Shown: piece after piece, positions 1 through 5,672 of the stretch
Numbering within the stretch: the stretch's first letter is position 1
Layout: each line of letters starts with the position of its first letter
Assembly: GCA_016793585.1 (NCBI GenBank)
Contig: JAEUJR010000059.1
Span: 1 to 5,776, forward strand
DNA from: Archangium sp.
GTDB lineage: Bacteria; Myxococcota; Myxococcia; Myxococcales; Myxococcaceae
Reading direction: 5' to 3'
Length of the DNA: 5,776 bases
The notes under the pieces: model-generated
What the model was told of the DNA's origin: nothing
What the model saw: only the letters and a program-made list of their open reading frames with translations
Database searches by the model: none
Made by a program: the position numbers and the translations under genes

Positions 1-1
1 G

Positions 2-247
2 TGGGTCGTCAGCTTCGGCGTCTGCGCGAGCTCGGGCGGTTTCTACGACAACTACGCGGTGCTCCAGGGCATCGACCGCGTGATCCCCGTCGACGTCTAC
101 ATTCCCGGCTGCCCGCCCCGCCCCGAGCAGGTGCTCGACGGGCTCATGCTGCTCCAGGACAAGATCGCCCAGCAGCACCACAGCCTCGGCAACAAGCAGG
201 TCATTCCCGAGCGGCCCGGCTACCGAGACATCGTCCTCGGCAAGTAA
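2..247 (+). CDS. nuoB: NADH-quinone oxidoreductase subunit B (NuoB), C-terminal part, 5' end outside window
   Basis: This is the last 81 codons of NuoB, the complex I subunit that carries the terminal iron-sulfur cluster N2 and passes electrons to quinone at the junction of the peripheral and membrane arms. The first complete codon is at position 2 and the stop is TAA 245-247. The visible sequence contains the family hallmarks [35 protein letters not shown] and the conserved [11 protein letters not shown] helix. The cysteines in GVCASS and in PGCPPRP correspond to the last two of the four N2 ligands; the N-terminal tandem Cys pair lies outside the window. The tail ends with a [13 protein letters not shown] segment that is not part of the cluster fold. 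The gene is followed by a strong intrinsic terminator and not by nuoC, so it appears to end its transcription unit. The match to the family is clear; only the missing 5' end limits the description. Confidence 0.96.
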   Translation, partial: WVVSFGVCASSGGFYDNYAVLQGIDRVIPVDVYIPGCPPRPEQVLDGLMLLQDKIAQQHHSLGNKQVIPERPGYRDIVLGK

Positions 248-268
248 CACGCTCGACCGGGTCACCCC

Positions 269-309
269 ACGCGCTGGAGATCGTCTCGATCTCCGGCGCG
301 TCGTCTTTT
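269..309 (+). terminator. Rho-independent terminator after nuoB
   Basis: Positions 269-283 pair with 287-301 in a 15-bp stem closed by a TCT loop. The only non-Watson-Crick pair is one T-G wobble (275 with 295). The inner half, GGAGATCG / CGATCTCC, is perfect. The stem is followed by CG and then the T-rich run TCTTTT (304-309). It starts 21 nt after the nuoB stop codon, the expected place for a terminator. It covers the TTG at 308 that would be the most upstream start of the next gene, which argues against that start. Confidence 0.88.
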
Positions 310-385
310 GAGCGCGGTCATGTCTGCCCCAGCCCGATGGCGGCGCCCCGCGAAATGTCTCCACCGCTCGCGGGTACTGATCGGC

Positions 386-760
386 ATGAACGTGCTCATC
401 GTCGACGACGAGCTGTTGCTGCTGCGCTCCTTGCGGCGAACGCTCGTTCGAGCAGGTCATCACGTCACCCTCGCCACCAACGGCCGCGACGCGCTCGAAG
501 CGCTGGCCCACGCCGACTTCGACGTCGTCTTGAGCGACGTGCGCATGCCCGAGATGGATGGCGTCGAGCTGGCCCGCCGCCTGGCCAGGCTGCACCCGAC
601 CTTGCCGATCCTCTTCATGAGCGGCCACGCCGACACGGCCGACCGCGAGCTGCTCGAGCTCGCACCGCTCGCCGTGCTGCCGAAGCCGCTCGATGAACTG
701 CGCTTGCTCCGCCTGCTGGCCTCGCTGGGCGGAACACAGGAAGCCGTCGCAACCCACTGA
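386..760 (+). CDS. Single-domain response regulator (receiver domain only)
   Basis: This 124-residue protein is a stand-alone CheY-like receiver domain with no output domain. A partner histidine kinase would phosphorylate it, and it would signal by protein-protein contact. The visible receiver residues are the acidic pair D7-D8 (MNVLIVDDE), the phosphoacceptor D51 in VVLSDVRMPEMDG, the switch Ser79 in FMSGH and the conserved Lys100 in LPKPLDE. All are at the usual spacing, so it should be phosphorylatable. I chose ATG 386 because the receiver fold begins there at once. In-frame starts at TTG 308 and ATG 320 would add 22-26 residues of Arg-rich sequence unlike the family, and 308 lies inside the nuoB terminator. 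No good Shine-Dalgarno sequence precedes 386. No kinase gene is in the window, so it is an orphan here. The DNA-level neighbours give no hint of its pathway. Confidence 0.92.
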   Translation: MNVLIVDDELLLLRSLRRTLVRAGHHVTLATNGRDALEALAHADFDVVLSDVRMPEMDGVELARRLARLHPTLPILFMSGHADTADRELLELAPLAVLPKPLDELRLLRLLASLGGTQEAVATH

Positions 761-791
761 ACCTTCGGCAGTTCTGGTCTCCTTGCCTTCT

Positions 792-820
792 TGACGCCGC
801 GCGTTATATGCAGCGCGTCA
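792..820. promoter_or_regulatory. Palindrome around a TATA-like box upstream of the first phasin-like gene
   Basis: TGACGC (792-797) and GCGTCA (815-820) form a perfect 6-bp inverted repeat separated by 17 nt. Near its centre is TTATATG (804-810), the most AT-rich patch in this part of the window and a plausible -10 box. A weak -35-like TTGCCT lies at 784-789, 15 nt upstream of TATATG. The right arm ends immediately before the ribosome binding site at 821. A promoter with an overlapping operator would look like this, but 6-bp dyads arise easily in GC-rich DNA and the -35 match is poor, so this is tentative. Confidence 0.35.
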
Positions 821-830
821 AAGGAGGAGT
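821..830 (+). promoter_or_regulatory. Strong ribosome binding site that sets the start at 838
   Basis: AAGGAGGAGT is close to the ideal anti-16S complement. It sits 10 nt (counted from AAGGAGG) before ATG 838. It lies downstream of the alternative in-frame ATG at 808, which has no such site, so it favours 838 as the true start. It is the best ribosome binding site in the window and suggests that this small protein is made in large amounts. Confidence 0.82.
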
Positions 831-837
831 ACCGCAC

Positions 838-1203
838 ATGAAGCAGACCCCGAAGAAGGCCGTGACCGCTGTCGCCGCTGAGCGTCTCACCGAGGGCCTT
901 GGTGTTGCCCGAAAGCAGCTGCTCCAGGTCGAGAAAGACATCGTGAGCGAGGCCAAGAAGCAGCGCCGCTCGCTCGAGAAGATGCTGGCGCGTGTTCGCA
1001 GCGGCGACGACCTCAAGGTGCTCGAGAAGCGCATCGCGACCACCGCGACCGATCTGCAGAAGCGCGTTCGTACGATGCCGCGTGAGGTGCTGGGCGCACT
1101 TGGCGTGGCCACCTCTGACGATGTCGCCAGGCTCTCGAAGAGCCTCACGAAGCTCTCGAAACGTGTCGAAGACCTCTCCAAGGCTCGGCAGCCGTTCGCC
1201 TGA
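838..1203 (+). CDS. Phasin-like small basic protein (first of a tandem pair)
   Basis: This 121-residue, Lys/Arg-rich, largely helical protein has no signal peptide or membrane segment. Residues 84-115 carry the C-terminal signature of the PhaF/PhaI-type phasin family, in the form LGV-x4-DVARL-x3-L-x2-LSKRVEDLSK. This is a short leucine-heptad helix used for oligomerisation. Known members coat polyhydroxyalkanoate granules or regulate their formation. The rest (residues 13-80) is charged and helical, with several heptad-like Leu/Val positions. It lacks the typical hydrophobic 'W-L-G-L' granule-binding helix of classical phasins, so granule binding is uncertain. The N-terminal KQTPKKAVTAVAA stretch recalls the Lys/Ala tails of DNA-binding phasins, though it is short. 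ATG 838 is chosen because of the strong AAGGAGG upstream; ATG 808 would add ten residues. A second, related gene follows after 79 nt. The family assignment rests mainly on the C-terminal motif. Confidence 0.72.
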   Translation: MKQTPKKAVTAVAAERLTEGLGVARKQLLQVEKDIVSEAKKQRRSLEKMLARVRSGDDLKVLEKRIATTATDLQKRVRTMPREVLGALGVATSDDVARLSKSLTKLSKRVEDLSKARQPFA

Positions 1204-1282
1204 GACGTGTGTTTTCAATCGGTTGGATCCTTCGCTGGGCCCTTCCGATCACGTCGGTTGATGTGGTTAGAGGGCACACCTT

Positions 1283-1630
1283 ATGGAAACGCGTCCGCCG
1301 CAGCCGCCCCATGACCGCCGGTCCATCGCTGAATTCTTCCAGCAGGTGTGGAGTCAGGCGCTCGTGACTGTTTCTGGCGCCGAAGACGAAGCGGCCAAGC
1401 TGCTCGCGCGGGTTCAGGGCATGGCGGGCTGGAGCCAGGACGAGGTGAAACGTCAGGTTCGCGAGTACGCGGACAAGCTGACGTCACAGCGTCGTGACAT
1501 GGAGCGAAAGGTCGAAGACACGGTGCGCGTCGCGCTCCAGCGTCTGCGGGTGCCGCGAAAAGAAGAGATCGCCCAGCTGAACTCGCGCCTCGACACCCTC
1601 AACAAGCGCATCGAGCACCTCTCCAAGTGA
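1283..1630 (+). CDS. Phasin-like small protein (second of a tandem pair)
   Basis: This 115-residue protein is related to its upstream neighbour through the C-terminal motif at residues 84-115, here ALQRLRVPRKEEIAQL followed by a leucine heptad ending IEHLSK. At least 13 of the 32 motif positions are identical between the two. LRVP-x2-EEIAQL is closer to the textbook phasin form 'LGVPT-x-D-x-x-x-L'. Residues 14-45, IAEFFQQVWSQALVTVSGAEDEAAKLLARV, form an aromatic/aliphatic amphipathic helix in the place where classical phasins bind the granule surface. The first gene lacks this helix. The N-terminus is proline-rich (RPPQPPHD). The start ATG 1283 is preceded by GAGG at 1270-1273. The stop TGA 1628-1630 overlaps the GTG start of the transglycosylase gene, which suggests translational coupling. 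The likely role is granule coating or cytoplasmic scaffolding, possibly with the first protein as partner; that part is inference. Confidence 0.75.
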   Translation: METRPPQPPHDRRSIAEFFQQVWSQALVTVSGAEDEAAKLLARVQGMAGWSQDEVKRQVREYADKLTSQRRDMERKVEDTVRVALQRLRVPRKEEIAQLNSRLDTLNKRIEHLSK

Positions 1631-2388
1631 ACGTGCTGGCCGCCAGCGGAGTGGGTCGTTCCCGCCCGTCAGCGAAGGGTCTTCGGCTGTCGTTCGCACG
1701 CCTGCTGGTTCGGCTGACGCCGCGGCGAGGCACCGCGCTGCTCACCGGCCTGGCCGCCGTCACCTGCATGGCGGTCGCGCTGTGGCCGATCGTTCAGCCG
1801 CCCGAGCCGGTCGCCTCGCTCGAGCCCATCGGCGTTCAGACCGTTCACCACCCCGACTCGGAGCGCATCGACGCGGTGCTCGCTCGACGTGGCCCCGGCC
1901 TCGGAATGCGGCTGCGCGAGCAGGTCGCCCTGGCGATCGCAGAGGAGTCGACGGCGGCGGGCTTCGACCCGCTCCTCATTCTCGCGATCATCGACGTGGA
2001 GTCGGAGTTTCGCGAAGCGGCCGTGTCGAACATGAACGCGCGCGGGCTGATGCAGATCCAGCCGGTCACGCTGCAGTTCATCGCCGAGCGCGAGGGCATC
2101 AAGCTGAGCGCGAAGGAGATCGAGGCAGACCCTGCGCTGCGCGTTCGCCTCGGCATTCGGTACCTGAAGTACCTCTCGAGCCGCTTCGGCAACGATCTCG
2201 ACGTCGCGCTCATGGCCTACAACGCCGGGCCGACCCGCGTGTACCTCGCCGCCCGCCAGCGCGATCTCGAGCAGTTCCGCAACTACGTGCGGGCCGTTCG
2301 CCGTGAGTACGCGGTGCTCAAACGTGAACACGGTGAAGCCGGTGATTGGGCGTTTGCCGCGCGCGAGTCTTCGGGAACCCGCCAATGA
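1627..2388 (+). CDS. Membrane-anchored lytic transglycosylase (SLT domain, GH23 type)
   Basis: This protein of up to 253 residues should cleave the MurNAc-GlcNAc bond of peptidoglycan, leaving 1,6-anhydro-MurNAc ends, on the outer side of the inner membrane. A basic N-terminus (residues 11-34) precedes one hydrophobic segment at about 37-55 (ALLTGLAAVTCMAVALWPIV), a signal anchor or uncleaved signal. A Pro-rich linker follows, and the catalytic domain spans about 97-225. The GH23 motifs are present in order: the catalytic Glu125 with Ser126 in IIDVESEF, GLMQIQP (140-146) and AYNAGPT (197-203). The domain is complete, so the enzyme should be active. The proposed start GTG 1627 overlaps the previous TGA. 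GTG 1633 and GTG 1651 are alternatives, and none has a clear ribosome binding site, which fits translational coupling. The stop overlaps the thioesterase start (ATGA 2385-2388). The target process (growth, division or assembly of an envelope machine) cannot be read from the sequence. Confidence 0.9.
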   Translation: MNVLAASGVGRSRPSAKGLRLSFARLLVRLTPRRGTALLTGLAAVTCMAVALWPIVQPPEPVASLEPIGVQTVHHPDSERIDAVLARRGPGLGMRLREQVALAIAEESTAAGFDPLLILAIIDVESEFREAAVSNMNARGLMQIQPVTLQFIAEREGIKLSAKEIEADPALRVRLGIRYLKYLSSRFGNDLDVALMAYNAGPTRVYLAARQRDLEQFRNYVRAVRREYAVLKREHGEAGDWAFAARESSGTRQ

Positions 2389-2852
2389 GCGACGAGCAGT
2401 GTCTGCAGGAGCGGTACGCGCCGCACAACGCCTGCTTCGGCTGTGGCCCGTCGAACGCGAAGGGCCTGCGCATTCGGTCGTTCGCCCGGGGCGACGCGGT
2501 GGTGGCACAGTGGAAGCCCGAGCCGCACCACGAGGCGTTTCCGGGTGTGCTCAACGGCGGCATCATCGGCTCCCTGCTCGACTGTCACTGCAACTGGACG
2601 GCGGCGTGGCACCTGATGAACGAGCGCAAGGTGGCCAGCCCGCCCTGCACCGTCACGGCTGACTACGCGATCGTGCTCAAGCGACCCTGTCCGACCGACG
2701 TGCCGCTCTCGCTCACCGCCAGAGTCGTCGAGTCCGACGGCACGAAGGTCGTCGTCGAAGGGGTGCTCGAAGCGGCTGGCAAGGTACGCGGCACCTGCAG
2801 GGGCACCTTCGTGGCAGTCGAACCGGGTCATCCCGCGTACCATCGTTGGTAG
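2385..2852 (+). CDS. PaaI-type hotdog-fold thioesterase
   Basis: This 155-residue cytoplasmic protein has the single hotdog fold of acyl-CoA thioesterases. The N-terminal part contains a CFGCGPSNAKGL motif (Cys17, Cys20), a hallmark of one PaaI subgroup. The core signature is HHEAFPGVLNGGIIGSLLDCHCNW (residues 48-71), in which Asp66 is the expected catalytic acid on the central helix and Asn57-Gly58-Gly59 take the place of the more common His-Gly-Gly. The strands TVTADYAIVLKRPCP and PLSLTARVVESDGTKVVVEGVLEAAGKVRGTCRGTFVAV complete the sheet. Family members hydrolyse acyl-CoA thioesters and usually work as dimers or tetramers; the substrate here is unknown. ATG 2385 is chosen because it overlaps the transglycosylase stop and the family sequence starts here; the upstream in-frame start at 2346 lies within the previous gene and adds 13 unrelated residues. 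Its place after phasin-like genes could point to 3-hydroxyacyl-CoA metabolism, but that is only a guess. Confidence 0.88.
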   Translation: MSDEQCLQERYAPHNACFGCGPSNAKGLRIRSFARGDAVVAQWKPEPHHEAFPGVLNGGIIGSLLDCHCNWTAAWHLMNERKVASPPCTVTADYAIVLKRPCPTDVPLSLTARVVESDGTKVVVEGVLEAAGKVRGTCRGTFVAVEPGHPAYHRW

Positions 2853-2870
2853 CCGCTCTGTGCGGCGCCG

Positions 2871-3557
2871 ATGACCGCGCTCCTCACCACCCTTTTGCTG
2901 GCTTCGGCTCCAGACGACGCAGCGCGGTGGTTTCCCGTCTCGGCGCGGGCGAGCTTCTCGGCCGCCATCACCGCACAGGGCACGCCGCTGCTCGGCGTCG
3001 AGCTCGGGGCGCTCGCCATGTTCGGCAACCCCGGCACGGGCCCCCTGCCGTTCGATCGCCAGGGCTTCGTCTTCGGCGCTGGCCTGCGCGGGTTTCTCGC
3101 CCTCGCGCCGTGGTCGACCTGCGACTGGTGCCTGACGCGCCAGGAGTTCGGCCCTGCATTCAGGCTCAGCTATGCGATGGGCGACGCTCCGAAACCGGCC
3201 GAGGCCACCCACCAGGTCGGCGAACGCCCGATGGTTCCCGAGCTGCAGCTGTGGCTCGAGGCCAGCCCGCTCGTGGTGCGCGAGGCGATCCCCGACGCGC
3301 CGTTGATGCCAGGGGGCGCGAAGGTGGGGTTCGGGGTGCGGGTCGAGCTGGGCGTCACCGCCGTCGCGTGGACGATGACGCTCTTCAAGCTCGTGGGCCT
3401 CATCGCGAGTGAAGGGTCGGTCGACATGGGGCCGATCACCCTGCCCCTCTTCGGGCTCGCCTTCGTCAACCAGCTCGGCCTGTGGGTCGAGTGGAACAGC
3501 CCGGCCGTTTCCATGAGCACCACACGTTTCGGGGCTACCATCGGCGCGAGCTTCTGA
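2871..3557 (+). CDS. Uncharacterised protein, possible outer-membrane beta-barrel
   Basis: I do not recognise this 228-residue protein. A short hydrophobic start, MTALLTTLLLASA (1-13), looks like a minimal signal peptide, although it has no Lys or Arg before the hydrophobic run. The rest alternates Gly/aromatic-rich strands such as GFVFGAGLRGFLAL (65-78), KVGFGVRVELGVTAVAWTMTLF (151-172) and LPLFGLAFVNQLGLWVEW (191-208). It ends in Phe after TTRFGATIGASF, and a C-terminal Phe is typical of proteins inserted by the Bam machinery. A CDWC pair (Cys84, Cys87) could form a disulfide or bind metal. It starts 18 nt after the thioesterase stop, in the same frame, with no ribosome binding site visible, which fits re-initiation. 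A small outer-membrane barrel or envelope protein is the best reading. A helical membrane protein is less likely, because no segment is uniformly hydrophobic for 20 residues. Confidence 0.7.
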   Translation: MTALLTTLLLASAPDDAARWFPVSARASFSAAITAQGTPLLGVELGALAMFGNPGTGPLPFDRQGFVFGAGLRGFLALAPWSTCDWCLTRQEFGPAFRLSYAMGDAPKPAEATHQVGERPMVPELQLWLEASPLVVREAIPDAPLMPGGAKVGFGVRVELGVTAVAWTMTLFKLVGLIASEGSVDMGPITLPLFGLAFVNQLGLWVEWNSPAVSMSTTRFGATIGASF

Positions 3558-3577
3558 TTCCCGCCCCGAAAGAGCCC

Positions 3578-5671
3578 ATGGCCTCGACCCCCCGCGCAGA
3601 CGTCACCAGCCGTACCCGCGGCGAAGACACCTTCGAAGCAGGCGTGCACGCCGACGCCGAGGTTGGCGCCATCGACGTCGGCCTCGCCGTGCAGAAGGAC
3701 GCGATCGGCATCGTCATCGACGCGCCAGTCGTCGGGCAGCTGAAGGTCGCCCTCGAGGTCGCGCCTGATGGAACGACGCGGCTTGCGTCGATGCAGCGGC
3801 GGCTGATCGACGGCACCGAAGCAAAGGTGCCTCCCCTCGTCGTGATCGACGAGACGCGCATCGTTCAGCTCGAGGGCCAGCTGGAGCAGCAGAAGCAGGA
3901 GCTGGTGACCGCGCTCGAGCGCTTCGAGAAGCTGCAGTCGCAGACGGTGACCGAGCGTGACGAGGCCCGGGAGCGCGCCGAGGCCCACCACGACAACGAG
4001 AAGCAGCTCGAGAGCACCATCGCCGAGCACGAGACGACGGTGGCGCGCCTCGAGAACGAGCTGACCGAAGCGCGGCGCATGGTGGCGGAGGAGAAAGAGA
4101 GCCGCCTGACGGTGCTGGGAGAGCGCGAGAAGGCGCGCGCCGAGCTCGACCGTCTTCGCGAGGAGCAGGACGCGGGCTCTGCAGTGCTGATGCGCGAGCT
4201 CTCGGAGGCGCGCGCGGCGCGTGACGCGGCCGAAGGTGAACGAGGCCAGATCTCGAAGGAGCTGACCGAGCTGTCTGCTGCGCTCTCTGCGCGCGGCGAA
4301 GAGCTCAAGACGCTGACGACCGAGCGCGACGGCCTGGTGCTGCAGCTCGCGACGGCCTCCAGCTCGCTCGAGACGATGCGCCTCAGCCAGAGCAGCGGCG
4401 ACGCGCAGAAGCACGAGCTCGAGAAGCAGCTCTCGGATCTGGCCCAGACCCTCAACGACACCGAGCTGCAGCGCGACGAAGCGCGGGCGCGTGTGGGGCA
4501 GCTCGAGCTCTCGCTCACCGAGACCGGGGCGAAGCTCGAGTCCTCCACCGCCGAGCTGGCCTCGGCGCGCATCGAGCTGAAGTCGGCGACCGAGCGGCTG
4601 GCCGAGTTCGAGACGAAGCACGGCGCGCTCGACGGCGAGGTCGGAACGTTGCGCGCCGAGCTCGCCGCGGGCGCCGATCGTCTTCGCGAGCAGGAGGCGA
4701 GACACGCCGCGCTGGAGGCCGAGGCGGGCCGGGTGCAGTCGGAGCTGACCGCTGCGCACGAACAGATCGGCTCACTCGAGGCCCAGCTCACCGAGACCCG
4801 CGCGACCCTCGCCGAGAAGTCGACCGCGCTCGAGCAGGCGTTCGCCCAGGCCGCCGAGCTCGAGCAGGTGCGCTCGCAGGTCGACGCCCTCACCCAGGAG
4901 CTCGCGCAGAAGAACGCGCAGCTCGCCGAGCTCTCCAGCGGGGCCGAGGGCGCCTCGGCGCAGGTGACCGAGCTGCAACGCCAGCTCGACACCGCGAAGG
5001 CCGCGCAGCAACGCCTCGAGGGCGATCTCGACAAACGCCTCGAAGCAACGACCGACGCGCTCTCGCAGCGCGACGCCGCCATCGCCGAGCGGGAGGCCCT
5101 GCGCGCCGAGCTCGAGGGCGCGCGCTCGGAGGCCGCGACCGCGATCGCCGAGTGGCAGGCCGCGCTGGAGAAGGAGAAGGCCGATCTCGAGGAGGCGCGC
5201 GCCGTCGCCAAGACGCTGAAGGATCGCGCCGAGAAGGCCACCAGCGAACGTGACGAAGCGCGCACGGTGGCGAAGACGCTCCATCAACGGCTGGGCGCCG
5301 GAGGTGGCGCGCCGGCCGATGCGCTGAAGAAGGAGATCAAGGAGCTTCGCGAGACGCTCGATCACGAACGGTCGGTCGCGGCCAGGCTGGTCGGCGACAA
5401 GGAGCGGGCCGTGCAGCAGGTCGAGGCGCTGCAGCGCATGATCGAGCAGGAGCGCAGCACCCGCGTCAGGGCCGTCGCCGAGCGTGACGAGTACAAGAGC
5501 CGCTTCCGCGCGCTGACGACCGAGATGCCCGCGCGCGGCCCGTCAGACAGCGGAGAGACGACCCAGAGCTACCTGCTCACCACGACGGAGCCCGAGCTGC
5601 CGGTGCAGCACGCTCCCGAGACGCCCACCACGCCGATGCAGCCAATTCCTCCGAAGAAGAAGGGTCTCTGA
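3578..5671 (+). CDS. Large coiled-coil protein with small N-terminal domain and Pro-rich tail
   Basis: This 697-residue protein has four parts. Residues 1-90 are a non-coiled region with beta-like stretches (VGAIDVGLAVQKDAIGIVIDAPVV, LKVALEVAPDGTTRLA, PPLVVID) that match no family I know. Residues 91 to about 571 are an almost unbroken Glu/Ala/Leu/Arg heptad coil. A GAGGGAPA hinge lies at 573-580, followed by a second coil at about 581-648. A Thr/Pro-rich tail (649-697) ends in PPKKKGL. There is no signal peptide or membrane segment, so it is probably cytoplasmic. An unbroken coil of this length would reach roughly 70 nm, as in filament-forming or polarity scaffold proteins. ATG 3578 is chosen over GTG 3482, which lies inside the preceding gene. 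The gap from the previous gene is 20 nt, and the next gene begins 1 nt after the stop. Hits to SMC, myosin or tropomyosin would probably reflect composition, not ancestry. A cytoskeletal or scaffold role is inferred. Confidence 0.87.
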   Translation: MASTPRADVTSRTRGEDTFEAGVHADAEVGAIDVGLAVQKDAIGIVIDAPVVGQLKVALEVAPDGTTRLASMQRRLIDGTEAKVPPLVVIDETRIVQLEGQLEQQKQELVTALERFEKLQSQTVTERDEARERAEAHHDNEKQLESTIAEHETTVARLENELTEARRMVAEEKESRLTVLGEREKARAELDRLREEQDAGSAVLMRELSEARAARDAAEGERGQISKELTELSAALSARGEELKTLTTERDGLVLQLATASSSLETMRLSQSSGDAQKHELEKQLSDLAQTLNDTELQRDEARARVGQLELSLTETGAKLESSTAELASARIELKSATERLAEFETKHGALDGEVGTLRAELAAGADRLREQEARHAALEAEAGRVQSELTAAHEQIGSLEAQLTETRATLAEKSTALEQAFAQAAELEQVRSQVDALTQELAQKNAQLAELSSGAEGASAQVTELQRQLDTAKAAQQRLEGDLDKRLEATTDALSQRDAAIAEREALRAELEGARSEAATAIAEWQAALEKEKADLEEARAVAKTLKDRAEKATSERDEARTVAKTLHQRLGAGGGAPADALKKEIKELRETLDHERSVAARLVGDKERAVQQVEALQRMIEQERSTRVRAVAERDEYKSRFRALTTEMPARGPSDSGETTQSYLLTTTEPELPVQHAPETPTTPMQPIPPKKKGL
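5192..5281 (+). repeat. Internal 21-residue repeat in the coiled coil
   Basis: EARAVAKTL (residues 539-547) recurs as EARTVAKTL (560-568), exactly 21 residues or 63 nt later, which equals three heptads. The two DNA copies differ at several third positions, so this is an old or selected repeat, not a recent duplication. It lies just before the GAGGGAPA hinge. Confidence 0.6.
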
Positions 5672-5672
5672 C

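Noticed and set aside
308..385. Longer form of the response regulator starting at TTG 308 or ATG 320
   Set aside because: The added Arg-rich residues do not belong to a receiver domain, and TTG 308 overlaps the nuoB terminator T-run.
1..696. Plus-strand open frame across the nuoB end and the response regulator, Arg/Pro-rich
   Set aside because: It is out of frame with NuoB and with the receiver domain, both of which have clear family motifs, and it runs through the terminator hairpin.
791..796. TTGACG as a consensus -35 box
   Set aside because: The TTATAT box begins only 7 nt after it, far too close, and nothing like a -10 lies at 814-819.
1753..1770. Possible lipobox (LAAVTC, Cys47) in the transglycosylase
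   Set aside because: Thr at the position before Cys is not accepted by the lipoprotein signal peptidase consensus, and hydrophobic residues continue after the Cys, which fits a signal anchor better.
2850..2873. The thioesterase and the barrel-like gene are in the same frame, separated by one TAG and six codons, suggesting a broken fusion or readthrough
   Set aside because: The thioesterase is complete at its usual length and the next protein starts with its own signal-like sequence, so two separate genes is the simpler reading.
3170..4759. Minus-strand open frame of 529 codons, Leu/Arg-rich, opposite the coiled-coil gene and the end of the barrel-like gene
   Set aside because: It is a mirror of GC-biased codons for Glu, Leu and Ala; the composition is low-complexity with no motif, and the + strand frame has a coherent start, heptads and neighbours.
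3865..5265. Minus-strand open frame of 466 codons, extremely Ser/Ala/Arg-rich
   Set aside because: The serine runs are the complement of repeated GAG/GCG-type codons in the coil. It has no plausible start context or domain.
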